From assembly GCA_023264735.1 (NCBI GenBank), contig JAHFVD010000020.1, forward strand, positions 1 through 64,000: DNA of 64,000 nucleotides, given 5' to 3'. Below the pieces are notes generated by a model. It worked only from the letters and a program-made list of their open reading frames with translations, was not told the origin of the DNA and did not search any database. The stretch is from Mycobacterium sp. Its GTDB lineage: Bacteria; Actinomycetota; Actinomycetes; Mycobacteriales; Mycobacteriaceae. Shown here piece after piece: positions 25,957 to 34,714 of the stretch. A program made the position numbers and the translations under genes. Within the stretch, counting starts at the first letter, position 1, and the number at the start of each line of letters is the position of its first letter.

Positions 25957-26922
25957 TCAAGAATTGTTCGGTCTCAAGCCCATGTTCGATCGAACATCGG
26001 CGGGCCACGTTGTTGGATCAAAGCCGTGGGCTCGCACCAGCGCGAGGGCAATCCGTTCCATCCCGAAGCCAACGCAAGCGCTGTGCATCACCTTGCCGTC
26101 CGACGTTGACAGGCCAAATGTCACACCGAAGTGATCGCGATGGCAATTCGACGACGCGATCGCAGTTCCGTCGTCGAGATCGCCATACAATTTGACGGTC
26201 AGCTCGGTCTTCAGGCCCTCGTCGAGTTGATTCGTCGCCAGCATCGCGCCCGCGCGTCCGAAGAAGGGGTCGTTCGCCGCGACGGGAATCGCTGTCAAAC
26301 CCAGTCCTTCGAGTACTTCCGTCGCGTGGATCACCCACGTATCGCGATGATTTTGTGCCTGCTCCGGTGTGCCGGCCAATACGTATTCGTGCATGCGGAA
26401 GGCTTGCATGCGTGCCGGGTCGACGGCGGGTTCGTGGCGGAAGCAGTAACCATAGATGTCCATCAACACACCGCCTTCTGGCAGCGATTTCGGCAGTGTT
26501 GAGTAGCTGGGGTGGCATGCCGACGAGACCAGCATCGTTCCGGCCGGAGTGAGATGCCCATCCCAGGACCGACCGGTATCACGGTCTGCCAGCAAAGCTC
26601 GGTGCTCTTTGTTGCCGCCGATAAAGGTAGAAATGCTGCCGGTCAGGTTCGGAAAGGATGCGATGTAATCGGTGCTTTCGAAAGCCTCACGGCTGAAACA
26701 CGGCGGGAAGCGCAGAACACTGGCGCGATCACCGTGCACTTCGTGGCCCTTCCGGCGGACCGCCGTATCGATACCCTCGATGATCGCCTCGAAAATGCCG
26801 CCACGCCCGTAGAGGCCATCGATGCCCAACGGGATGAGAAGTTTGGCTTCGATCAGCTCATCTCGGAATTGCTGCCGGGCGAGATTGAGCTGCTCGGATT
26901 TGAGATCCCCGGGGGCGTTCAA
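25957..26922 (-). CDS. amino acid:[carrier protein] ligase (class II aaRS-like, atypical SerRS homologue)
   Basis: A 321-residue stand-alone class II aminoacyl-tRNA-synthetase catalytic core without a tRNA-binding arm. Motif 2 is YGYCFRHEP...FRMHEYV, motif 3 is GFGMERIALAL, and Cys136 (SSACHP), Glu179 (RMHEY) and Cys260 (SNCHRDHFG) match the Zn ligands of atypical SerRS and the Bradyrhizobium amino acid:carrier protein ligases. Those enzymes adenylate glycine or alanine and load it onto the phosphopantetheine of a dedicated carrier protein, not onto tRNA. The start is taken as TTG 26922, with AGAGGAG 4 nt upstream; an ATG at 26955 lies inside the previous gene. The carrier is probably the protein at 28251-28496. 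Confidence 0.88.
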   Translation of the reverse strand: MNAPGDLKSEQLNLARQQFRDELIEAKLLIPLGIDGLYGRGGIFEAIIEGIDTAVRRKGHEVHGDRASVLRFPPCFSREAFESTDYIASFPNLTGSISTFIGGNKEHRALLADRDTGRSWDGHLTPAGTMLVSSACHPSYSTLPKSLPEGGVLMDIYGYCFRHEPAVDPARMQAFRMHEYVLAGTPEQAQNHRDTWVIHATEVLEGLGLTAIPVAANDPFFGRAGAMLATNQLDEGLKTELTVKLYGDLDDGTAIASSNCHRDHFGVTFGLSTSDGKVMHSACVGFGMERIALALVRAHGFDPTTWPADVRSNMGLRPNNS

Positions 26923-26932
26923 ATTTCTCCTC

Positions 26933-28099
26933 TTATGTGCGATGCATGAGAACAAGTTGTGCGTTGTTCGCCCGAATTCTGTCGTTGGAAACCATCAGCT
27001 GCGGAGCAAACGAATCGCGCAGCAGTCGACCCATCGACAGCGGGTGATTTTCGCGATAACCGTTGATCCCGATGAGCAGTAGTGCCGCAGCCACCACCTC
27101 GACGATTGCGGTGGAAGATGCCAATTTCAAATTGTTCATCGCAATGGTGAATCCGACGGTCGGCTCGGTTTCGGATGAATTGAGGAATTTCTGGTATCGG
27201 CTGACCTCACGCCCGACGATCGCCTCGAGACTTTGATGGGCGACCGTCAAATCAGCCAGCTTTGCGGCCTGCGGCGAGGTGCTGGTGCCACCTTCGCGGA
27301 CAGCGTCCCTGGTCGCCTTCCGGGCTTTGTTCAGCGCCGCATCGGCAATCCCGAGCCACACGGACGCCCATAGCGTGTGTGAAGTCGGAAGCATTGTGCT
27401 CTCGGAGATCCTGGAGTAGTCCACGGGCACGACATGGCTGGCGGCGGTGCGGACGGTCAGGATGTAGCCCGGACTGCACGTACCGCGGAATCCCAGGACA
27501 TCCCAGGGTCGGGTCATTTCCAAGGTGGTGTCTGCGGCCGGGCAGACCACGAGTACCTGGTCGTCGGGCGCGCTATCGGGTCCGCGCCGAGCGGTCGCGC
27601 AAATGTAGTCGGCATACTCGGCGTACGAGATGACGGGCGCGTTCTTCTCAAGGACGATGTGGTCCCCGTCGCTGACGACAGCGCATGTCGAGGAGCGGAC
27701 ATCGCCACCGGTGGTGATTTCCGTGGTGGCGGACGCCAGCAATGCCTCGCTGCTGGCAATCTCCGCAGTGAGCGTCGCTGTCGGTCCTTCGCAAGCGTGT
27801 CGGGCCATTGCCAGCGCCTGGGTATGGTGCATCGCAAACACCATCCCGGTCGAGCTGCACCCCGCCCCGAGCGCTCTCGCGATGACTGCGAGCTCGGTGA
27901 TGCCCGCGGAGCGGCCGCCGAGTGCTGTCGGCAGCGAGCACGAAAGCAGCTTGGCGTCTTTGATCAGATCGATGGCTTCAGAAGGAAACCTGGATTTGCG
28001 GTCGACATCGTCGGCCGCATCAGCGGCGGCCGTGACGGCAGCCGACAGACCGGGAACGGCGGCGACCGCCGCCGCAAATGAAGCTGTTTCACCGGTCAT
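26933..28099 (-). CDS. acyl-CoA dehydrogenase-like flavoprotein
   Basis: A 388-residue ACAD-fold protein: helical N-terminal domain, middle beta domain with RPWDVLGFRGTCSPGYIL and a C-terminal helical bundle. The catalytic Glu of classical ACADs is not obvious. The LGFRGTCS segment and the overall length are as in the ACADs of secondary metabolism. Encoded 10 bp upstream of the aminoacyl carrier ligase on the same strand, it probably oxidises the aminoacyl-S-carrier protein (compare prolyl-PCP dehydrogenases) or a related acyl thioester. This substrate is an inference from context. Confidence 0.82.
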   Translation of the reverse strand: MTGETASFAAAVAAVPGLSAAVTAAADAADDVDRKSRFPSEAIDLIKDAKLLSCSLPTALGGRSAGITELAVIARALGAGCSSTGMVFAMHHTQALAMARHACEGPTATLTAEIASSEALLASATTEITTGGDVRSSTCAVVSDGDHIVLEKNAPVISYAEYADYICATARRGPDSAPDDQVLVVCPAADTTLEMTRPWDVLGFRGTCSPGYILTVRTAASHVVPVDYSRISESTMLPTSHTLWASVWLGIADAALNKARKATRDAVREGGTSTSPQAAKLADLTVAHQSLEAIVGREVSRYQKFLNSSETEPTVGFTIAMNNLKLASSTAIVEVVAAALLLIGINGYRENHPLSMGRLLRDSFAPQLMVSNDRIRANNAQLVLMHRT

Positions 28100-28250
28100 G
28101 GATGGACTTTCTTCTTAGCCAAAACTGACTGCTGCGGGCGTGACCGCACCGGTACAATAGCAGCTGCTGCTGTATGGTGTTGCCAGACGAAACCCTGGTT
28201 AAGCAGTAAGGCAAGGGCAAATTGGCAGCGCAAAGCTGGGAGGTACCTGT
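28100..28250. promoter_or_regulatory. divergent promoter region of the carrier-protein module
   Basis: A 151-bp AT-richer spacer separates the two divergent operons. It contains the 10-bp palindrome AGCAGCTGCT (within AGCAGCTGCTGCTG) near 28160 and a TACAAT on the plus strand near 28152 that could be a -10. The promoters were not resolved further. A purine-rich GGGAGG precedes the carrier gene. Confidence 0.35.
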
Positions 28251-28496
28251 ATGCGGGAGCGGATCCGCGAGGTGTTAGCTGCGCATGGACGGATGGCAGT
28301 CGATCCGCACACTGTGGATGACAATGCTGACCTCTACGAGCTCGGGCTGTCATCGCATGCATCGGTGAATGTGATGCTTGCGCTCGAGGATGCCTTTGAT
28401 ATCGAGTTTCCGGACGAAGTGTTGAAGAAGTCCACCTTCGCTTCAGTGGACAACATCAAGCAGGTCATCGAAGGTTTAGCCGAGTCGTCTGCGTGA
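28251..28496 (+). CDS. phosphopantetheine acyl/aminoacyl carrier protein
   Basis: An 81-residue ACP-fold protein. The attachment site is in ELGLSSHASVNVM, with Ser35 the likely phosphopantetheine serine, followed by the acidic helix LALEDAFDIEFPDEVLKKST. This GLxS-xxSVxxMLALE version is the one I associate with the carriers of amino acid:CP ligases rather than the DSL motif of fatty-acid ACP. It opens a plus-strand operon with the DUF1839 gene (4-nt overlap), and its ligase is encoded divergently. Its PPTase may be the AcpS-like gene three genes downstream. Confidence 0.9.
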   Translation: MRERIREVLAAHGRMAVDPHTVDDNADLYELGLSSHASVNVMLALEDAFDIEFPDEVLKKSTFASVDNIKQVIEGLAESSA

Positions 28497-29479
28497 TCAC
28501 CCCTGCGGTCACGACCGGACTTGCGGAGTCTGGCATTCGCATTTCTGCCAGCCCCGCGGACTACCGACCTCATTTCAGCCACACGGGCGACCGGATCTGG
28601 CCTGAAACGAACTGCTATCTCGATCTCTGGATTGAGACCTTGCATGCCCTCGGGCTGGATCCGGTGCCCGCGCTCGCCTGTGCTCTTTCAGCTGACCACG
28701 ACGGCCTGCAGTGGACATTCCTCAAGCAGGAACCCGAAGATCTCCGCCGGCTCTACGGTTTGGAAGTATCCGAGGAAGCCGTCTGGTTGCCCCTGTTGGA
28801 AACGGTCGAATCAGGTCCGGTACGCGGCATCCTCCATACCGTGGAAGTGGATAGCTGGTGGCTGCCCGATACAGCGGGCACGGCCTATCACGCAGATCAC
28901 GTGAAGACCACAATTGTTCCCGTCCGTGTCGACCGCAGCATTCGCCTGATGTGGTATCTGCACAACGCCGGGATGTACGAGCTCGCCGGTGATGATTTCG
29001 ATGGGGTGTTCGGCCTCGTCGACATGGCGCCAATCGTATTGCCGCCCTACGTCGAGCGGATCAGCCGGCATCGCGATCGCATCCAGCCGGCAGCGCTGGG
29101 CAATATCGCCCGTGAACACCTTGCGAGACGGGCAGTCGGCAACCCTGTCCAGCGACTTGCCGAGGGGGTCAACAACGCCATCGAGTGGTTGCCCAACGTC
29201 GGTTTGCAGGTATTCCACGCGTGGGCCTTCGTGACCCTGCGGCAGTGCGGGGCAACGGCGGAAATGGCTGCCGATTTCGCTGTCGGTCTCGACGACGTGT
29301 TCGGCGGCGCAGCGCAAGCCGCAGACCATTTCAGATCGGTGGCGTCGGCGGCAAAGTCGATCCAGTTCAAGATGGCGCGGGTTGCCAGCGGGCGAAAGGT
29401 GGACATCGACGGCCTACTCGAGGAGATGGTCCATTCCTGGCGGGCGGGCATGGACATCGTCGCTGCGTCTGCGGCTTAG
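28493..29479 (+). CDS. DUF1839 family protein
   Basis: A 328-residue protein recognisable as DUF1839: WPETNCYLDLWIETLHALGL at the start, QWTFLKQEPEDLRRLYGLEV, then DSWWLPDTAGTAYHADHVKT. The segment CYLDLW...TFLKQEP is reminiscent of a papain-like or transferase fold, but no catalytic set is established. The family is known mainly as a neighbour of aminoacyl carrier proteins and their ligases, which fits here. GTG start at 28493 overlaps the carrier-protein stop. It may use the aminoacyl-S-CP as donor (inference). Confidence 0.82.
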   Translation: MITPAVTTGLAESGIRISASPADYRPHFSHTGDRIWPETNCYLDLWIETLHALGLDPVPALACALSADHDGLQWTFLKQEPEDLRRLYGLEVSEEAVWLPLLETVESGPVRGILHTVEVDSWWLPDTAGTAYHADHVKTTIVPVRVDRSIRLMWYLHNAGMYELAGDDFDGVFGLVDMAPIVLPPYVERISRHRDRIQPAALGNIAREHLARRAVGNPVQRLAEGVNNAIEWLPNVGLQVFHAWAFVTLRQCGATAEMAADFAVGLDDVFGGAAQAADHFRSVASAAKSIQFKMARVASGRKVDIDGLLEEMVHSWRAGMDIVAASAA

Positions 29480-29481
29480 CA

Positions 29482-31881
29482 ATGTTCGGTCACTGGAGCG
29501 TTGTCTGCAGCCCGCCCGGTGCATATGCGCGTCCGGCGGAGCTGTCCGACTTGTGGCAACACGGCGCGGTGATGGCTGTTGCGGCTCCTGTCGCCACGAT
29601 CAGCGATGCGCAGGATCTTGACGCTTACGACTGGTGGCATCACTGCTCGGTCGAGGTTGCCGAATCGACCGTCATCGAGTTCCAGGGCCTGAGTTTTCCG
29701 GCATCGGTGTTCGTCGACGGCGATCCTGTTGCCGAATGCGAATCGATGTTTCTGCCCTTGCGGATCGAGGTCGGTGCGGGCCGCCACGGCGTGTGTGTCG
29801 TCTTCCGCTCGCTGAACGCATGGTTGCAGACCCGCAGGCCGCGTGGGCGCTGGCGCTCGAGTCTTGTGGGAGCTGCCGGGCTGCGCTGGGCCAGGACGAC
29901 ACTCCTGGGCCGTGCTCCTGTTTACGGGAATCTCCCTGCACCCGTTGGCTTCTGGCGTCCGGTTGTGGCCACTGCGGCCAGGCTGAGCATCCGGTTGTCG
30001 GTGACTGCGGATCCCGCCACCGGTGCCGTTGGGATCGCAGGTTGGCCGATATCGGCCACGCAAAGCACCATCGAGGCCACGGTGTTGGATCCTTCCGGGG
30101 AGACGGTTGCGATCGGATCCTGCACTGCGACAGATAGATTCAGGGTCACGGCCAAGGTCAGGGATCCGCAGTTGTGGTGGCCACACGGATACGGGCCGCA
30201 GAGCTTGTATCGTGTCATGATCCGCGTCGACGATCAGGAAGTCGGGGTCCGCACATTCGGGTTCCGGTCGGTCGAGGCGGACACCGACGACGATGGATTC
30301 GGGCTCCGAATCAATGGAGTACCGATCTTCTGCCGAGGCGTCACCTGGTCGCCTCCGGACCCTGTGCGACTCACCGTTGACGAGCACACCATGAGAGCAA
30401 ACCTTGCCGCATTCGCGCACGCAGGTGCGAACATGGTGCGGGTGGTCGGCGGGCTGGTGTACGAACAGGCAGAGTTCTGGGAGTTGTGCGCGGAGCTGGG
30501 TTTGATGGTCTGGCAGGACGCAATGCAGGCCACCTTCGATCCGCCCGCGGAAGTATCCGAGCTGATCGTTCGGGAGATGACCGAGCTGTTCGGCGCCCTT
30601 TCCGGGAATCCGGCACTGGCCGTGGTCAGCGGCGGAAGCGAGACGTTGCAGCGTCCAGAGATGCTCGGCATCGGTCTTGGCGACTTCGATATGCCCGGTA
30701 TCGATTTCCTGCTTCCGCAGACAGTTGCCGAGCACTCCGGTGTTCCCTATGTCCGCGCGAGCCCATCGCCGCCCGCCGATGCGGGTGATCTGGCAATCCG
30801 GCCGGATACGGGTGTTGCACACTGGTTCGGGGTCGGCGGTTACCTGCGACCGGTGGCCGATGTCCGCACAGCGGGTGTCAGGTTCGCTGCCGAATGCCTC
30901 GCCTTCGCCAATCCGCCATCCGCTGCAGCGATCGAAAGGTACTTCGGTTCGGCCGCCGTCGCTGGGCATCACCCCGACTGGAAGGCGGAGGTTCCCCGTG
31001 ACCGTGGATCGTCATGGGATTTCGAGGATGTCCGGGATTTCTATGTGCGAGAAGTCTTCGCCGAGGATCCCTTTGCCGTGCGGCGCGTCGACCCACAGCG
31101 TTACCTCGAGCTGGGTCGTCTGGCGATCGCGGAGGCCATGCTGCAGTGCTTCGCGTTTTGGCGTCAGCCCGACTCACGATGCGCAGGGGCGCTGGTGTTG
31201 ACCAGTAAGGATGTCCGGCCCGGCGCTGGGTGGGGCCTGATGGATGTGGACGGCGAGCCAAAAGCCGCACTGCAGGCGCTGGCGCGAGTGTGGGCGCCGG
31301 TTTCAGTTGTCCTGACCAATTCGGGCCTGTCCGGCGTTCGGATCGACTTGTACAACGACACTCCCGACGCGTTGTCGGGTGAACTCACCATGATCGGGAC
31401 TAACGCCTTCGGGCACAGAACGGTTGAGGCTAGGCGCCCGGTTTCCCTGCCGGGGCGATCGTCGGTGAGCTTCTTCGATTCTGACCTATCAGGGTCGTTC
31501 CGGGATTTGTCGAACTCCTTCAGATTCGGGCAGCCAACCGCTGACGGTATCGAAGCCAGGCTACGACTCGCCGGATTACCAGACGGCCTCCGCGATGCTC
31601 TGATCGTCAATCCGCGTCCGTCCCAAGTGAATTCCGGTTTTCGTGCGTCGCTGAATCCAGGCGAGGGGACCGACTGGCTTCTGGAAGTCGTCTCTGACGT
31701 CGCGCTGAGATACGTGTGCATCGAGACGCCAGGCTGGACACCCTCGGACAATTACTTCCACCTCATCGGCGCGACCCCGTACACGGTGCGGCTACAAGGA
31801 GGCGGTGACCGGGCGGCGCCGGTCGGTAAGGTCACGTCGGTGGATTCGCTTGCCATTGCCCAGATCAAGGCGCTCGGTTGA
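29482..31881 (+). CDS. GH2-like (beta-mannosidase-type) glycoside hydrolase
   Basis: A 799-residue protein with GH2 layout: N-terminal jelly-roll sugar-binding domain (about 1-165), Ig-like domain (about 165-265), TIM barrel (about 270-500) and C-terminal beta domains. The transition FGFRSVEADTDDDGFGLRIN, then GVPIFCRGVTWSPPDPVR is typical of beta-mannosidases. The acid/base Glu is retained as Glu387 (VVSGGSET, usually WxGNNE) and the nucleophile as Glu471 (FAAECLAF, usually SEFGFQ), but the surrounding residues are unusual. No signal peptide is seen, so it is probably cytoplasmic. It begins 2 bp after DUF1839 and ends inside the acpS start, so it belongs to the carrier-protein operon. Confidence 0.8.
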   Translation: MFGHWSVVCSPPGAYARPAELSDLWQHGAVMAVAAPVATISDAQDLDAYDWWHHCSVEVAESTVIEFQGLSFPASVFVDGDPVAECESMFLPLRIEVGAGRHGVCVVFRSLNAWLQTRRPRGRWRSSLVGAAGLRWARTTLLGRAPVYGNLPAPVGFWRPVVATAARLSIRLSVTADPATGAVGIAGWPISATQSTIEATVLDPSGETVAIGSCTATDRFRVTAKVRDPQLWWPHGYGPQSLYRVMIRVDDQEVGVRTFGFRSVEADTDDDGFGLRINGVPIFCRGVTWSPPDPVRLTVDEHTMRANLAAFAHAGANMVRVVGGLVYEQAEFWELCAELGLMVWQDAMQATFDPPAEVSELIVREMTELFGALSGNPALAVVSGGSETLQRPEMLGIGLGDFDMPGIDFLLPQTVAEHSGVPYVRASPSPPADAGDLAIRPDTGVAHWFGVGGYLRPVADVRTAGVRFAAECLAFANPPSAAAIERYFGSAAVAGHHPDWKAEVPRDRGSSWDFEDVRDFYVREVFAEDPFAVRRVDPQRYLELGRLAIAEAMLQCFAFWRQPDSRCAGALVLTSKDVRPGAGWGLMDVDGEPKAALQALARVWAPVSVVLTNSGLSGVRIDLYNDTPDALSGELTMIGTNAFGHRTVEARRPVSLPGRSSVSFFDSDLSGSFRDLSNSFRFGQPTADGIEARLRLAGLPDGLRDALIVNPRPSQVNSGFRASLNPGEGTDWLLEVVSDVALRYVCIETPGWTPSDNYFHLIGATPYTVRLQGGGDRAAPVGKVTSVDSLAIAQIKALG

Positions 31882-32315
31882 TCGCTGGGCTGCGGGAAGT
31901 CGGCGAGCATCGCGTCCGAGTCGGATGTGATGTCGTGGCCATCGAGGAGATTGCCGAATCATTGGCGACATTCGGCGACAAGTACTTGAACAAGGTATTC
32001 ACTGCGGATGAGATCGGTGACTGTCGGGGCGATAACCGGGTCTACAGGTTGGCGGCGCGGTTTGCTGCCAAAGAGGCGGTGATCAAAGCTTTCGCGGAAC
32101 CCGACGCCCCCTTCCCGCTACGCGAGATTGAGGTCACCCGTGATGGCCCGCTGCCGGTGCTGCGCCTCAGCGGATCAGTCGCCGACTTGGCGCAACGCCA
32201 AGGCTGGTTGAGCTCGTCTCTGTCGCTTTCGCACGCCGATTGCCACGCGATGGCGGCTGTCGTGGTGGTCTGCGATTTGGCGGCTACGGGATTCGGCGAA
32301 TCTCAGTTGGCCTGA
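31878..32315 (+). CDS. AcpS-type holo-[acyl-carrier-protein] synthase (4'-phosphopantetheinyl transferase)
   Basis: A 145-residue AcpS-fold PPTase. The Mg-binding Asp is in VGCDVVAIEEIAESL, the second motif is RLAARFAAKEAVIKAF and the terminal SLSLSHADCHAMAAV is typical. It should convert an apo carrier protein into the holo form. TTG start at 31878 overlaps the GH2 stop (TTGA). As an extra, operon-linked PPTase it probably serves the carrier protein at 28251 rather than fatty-acid synthase. It overlaps the convergent hydrolase gene by 32 bp. Confidence 0.85.
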   Translation: MIAGLREVGEHRVRVGCDVVAIEEIAESLATFGDKYLNKVFTADEIGDCRGDNRVYRLAARFAAKEAVIKAFAEPDAPFPLREIEVTRDGPLPVLRLSGSVADLAQRQGWLSSSLSLSHADCHAMAAVVVVCDLAATGFGESQLA

Positions 32316-34104
32316 CCGCCGGGAGTTGGTCGTTCTCAGCACTCGTCTCGGCCGACGGCGGAAGCACCTCGCGGCGGATCGCTGCCAGTATCGCGGGGTG
32401 ATGAGCGGCGTGATCGCCGGTGTCGGAGGCGATGAACCTAGGCGGACGAGGCTTCCGGCGCAACCGGTCGAGGGCCGGCGGACCGCCCTTGGCGGCGAAC
32501 GCCTCCGCATCGGGGGGCGAAACGATGAGCGTCACCTCAGTGCCGCGGTCCGCAAGCTTGGTCAGAAGCTCTTCCGGCAGGTACACGAGTCCGAGCCGAC
32601 TGAGAATCAACAATGCGCGTCTCGGGAAGTGTTCGTGCATGAAGGTTTTGAGGTATTCCCGGAGCGGTTTGATCAACGCACCCAGGCGCTTGAGCCCGGA
32701 CTCGGTGAAGGCGGCCTCCGGTACGTTGGCGGCCGCGATGGCGTGCAGCGTGCGCTTGCGACCGTTCCACTCCGACACCAGGGTCGAGCTCACCAGCCAG
32801 TTCCACGCTTGAAGGTTGATGAGTACGGCCGATTGGGAGCCGACCTTACGGGCGGCATGCGCGGCATACCAGGCACCGGAGCAGATGCCCACCAGTTGGA
32901 GAGTGGCTGCGTCCTTGGTGGCATGCTCGGTGACCGCAATAGAGTCGACGATGTCGGTCTTCGAGTAAATTTTGCGCCAGCGTTCGCGGGTGATCTTGCC
33001 TGAGAAGCCCAGGCCGGTCGGATCCCAGCGCAAAGCTTGCGCACCAGCCGTTGCAAGGTGACGTGACATCTCGACCCACTCCCGTGCGGGTCCGACATGT
33101 GAGTCGTTGGCGGTCACGAAGAACACCACCGTCTTCACGGGTGACTTGCTGCCCGAGCGGGGCGTCGTCCTGATGGCGAACAGGTTGGTGGGTCCGATGT
33201 TTTCGATGCTCTCGTCCACGTCGACCCCATGGGGTCCTTGGGCAGGCATCGTCGCCGTTCTCTGATATTGCGGCACGGCGGGCTGGGTGGCGGTCGGCGC
33301 CGCTGCGTGGACCCATTCGATGATCGCGTCGACTGCCGGCAACGGAACAGGGACTAAGGTGTCGCTCGGCTGCGCACATTCCGGCAGGCCACTGGCGGTC
33401 GTCGAATCGACCCCTTCGGCGGAGGTCAGATCGTTGAGACGCGTTTCGGTTTCCGCTGGCCGTCCCACCACGAAAACGCTGTCGAGGCCATAACTGGTGA
33501 GCGGACTGGTGCCCAATTTCAGTGCGCTGAATTCTGCAGCCGTAGCTTCGGTGAATCTCCCTCCGATGACGGACACTTCGCCGGGTGTGCCGGCGTCTTC
33601 GCCCACTGCCAGCCGGAACAATGTGGTGTGTTCCCGGAGGTAACGCCTGCCGGTTCCGGCGGGATCGAGGTAAATCAGGCGATCGATTGGACGGGAGGGA
33701 GCGTGAGATTGCGACTGCGCCAAGTACCGGTCGAGAATCAGGCAACCGGCCCGAATGCCGATGGCTGTCGCCGACTCGGCGCCGATCGTCTTGAGATAAT
33801 CGAGTGCATGGCAGACGCTAGCCAGCCAATTCTTTACCGCGTCGTCGCGTAACTGGGCGTAAGCGGAGTCTCCAACACCCAAGTAGTCGAAACGAAGTAC
33901 GGCGAAGCCGCGGTCTGCCAAACCGTCGGCCAGAATCCGTTGGAGCCGAACACTGTCCATCCCCTCCTTGCCGAGTGATCCGCAGATCAATACACCGCCG
34001 CGGATCTGGTTATCGGCTGGGAGATGAAGTACACCGAACAAAGGCGAATCGGTCGGCCCGAAATACGTTGGAACTTCTGTCGTAGTCAACGGCATCGTCC
34101 GCAA
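32284..34104 (-). CDS. tandem alpha/beta-hydrolase protein of exopolysaccharide loci
   Basis: A 606-residue protein with two alpha/beta-hydrolase domains. Domain 1 (about 10-270, RFDYLGVGDSAYA) has GIRAG at 116-120, where the nucleophile Ser is replaced by Arg, so it is probably non-catalytic. Domain 2 (about 305-590, RWDPTGLGFSG) has GICSGAW at 406-412, placing Cys408 at the nucleophile position, and a C-terminal GDHAAHH that can supply the His. Relatives occur beside polysaccharide and exosortase systems. It may act on acyl or aminoacyl esters or thioesters, such as off-loading from a carrier protein (inference). Start could be residue 1 or the Met at residue 4. Confidence 0.75.
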   Translation of the reverse strand: MRTMPLTTTEVPTYFGPTDSPLFGVLHLPADNQIRGGVLICGSLGKEGMDSVRLQRILADGLADRGFAVLRFDYLGVGDSAYAQLRDDAVKNWLASVCHALDYLKTIGAESATAIGIRAGCLILDRYLAQSQSHAPSRPIDRLIYLDPAGTGRRYLREHTTLFRLAVGEDAGTPGEVSVIGGRFTEATAAEFSALKLGTSPLTSYGLDSVFVVGRPAETETRLNDLTSAEGVDSTTASGLPECAQPSDTLVPVPLPAVDAIIEWVHAAAPTATQPAVPQYQRTATMPAQGPHGVDVDESIENIGPTNLFAIRTTPRSGSKSPVKTVVFFVTANDSHVGPAREWVEMSRHLATAGAQALRWDPTGLGFSGKITRERWRKIYSKTDIVDSIAVTEHATKDAATLQLVGICSGAWYAAHAARKVGSQSAVLINLQAWNWLVSSTLVSEWNGRKRTLHAIAAANVPEAAFTESGLKRLGALIKPLREYLKTFMHEHFPRRALLILSRLGLVYLPEELLTKLADRGTEVTLIVSPPDAEAFAAKGGPPALDRLRRKPRPPRFIASDTGDHAAHHPAILAAIRREVLPPSAETSAENDQLPAVRPTEIRRIP

Positions 34105-34714
34105 GCTCCACTGTCGGCGTCTGCCGCGGGCCGGCGGTGGTCGGTCGTCCCTGTCAAGATCTCAATCCTGGCTGAGACCTTTTGTCGTGAAGATCGTACT
34201 GGACCTCGCGCTGTGCGGTTCGGCTGCGGGCGCGACGTCAACGCGGTCTGTGCTCGGCTGACCATTCCGATCGCCGTTCTGCGAAATATGTCAGCGCGGC
34301 GGCCCCCAGCGTAGCTGGTTACCGCAACCAGCAGGCGGGGGAAATTTGAATCCTGTTCGGTACGCCGCCCTCTTGCGTCATTCACAGGGATCTCACGGGA
34401 TATCTCTTCGCAGGGGAATTCGGGTAGCGCATTAGCTGTAGGAGCATAGCATTCGGGAAACAAGGGGCAGGTTGCTATGTGTTAGACGTACGACCCGTCG
34501 CCGACGGCCGAAGGCCACCCTCATTGGCAGCGACCGCGGGTATTCCATTGCGCGGCCAGCAGGGGTCGGACGGGTTCACGGAGTTGCCATGAGGCATTCG
34601 AGGTCGCGTGCTTGGACAGCCGCGGAGGATAGAATTGGTCATCCTTCGTGGTAACGAAAACTGAACGCGCAAACGGCAGATAACACAGCTGTCGTGGTGG
34701 GGTGCAGGTACAGC
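34105..34714. other. long divergent intergenic region
   Basis: About 610 bp between the divergent hydrolase and the Tat-exported glycosidase genes. Short open frames here show no coding character. No strong palindrome or known RNA motif was recognised. It is AT-richer than the flanking genes and probably carries promoters for both directions. Confidence 0.5.

Noticed and set aside
25866-26000. Phage or integrative-element attachment site at the island junction
   Set aside because: No tRNA gene, no integrase and no matching direct repeat could be found within the window.
26933-26955. ATG at 26955 as start of the carrier-protein ligase
   Set aside because: It lies within the upstream dehydrogenase gene and lacks a ribosome site, whereas TTG 26922 follows AGAGGAG.
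29476-30972. A 498-codon open frame on the - strand inside the GH2-like gene
   Set aside because: It is the complement of a gene with a clear GH2 layout and both catalytic Glu residues.
34105-34714. Short open frames in the long intergenic region
   Set aside because: Codon use and composition are not gene-like, and no ribosome-binding site or domain is visible.
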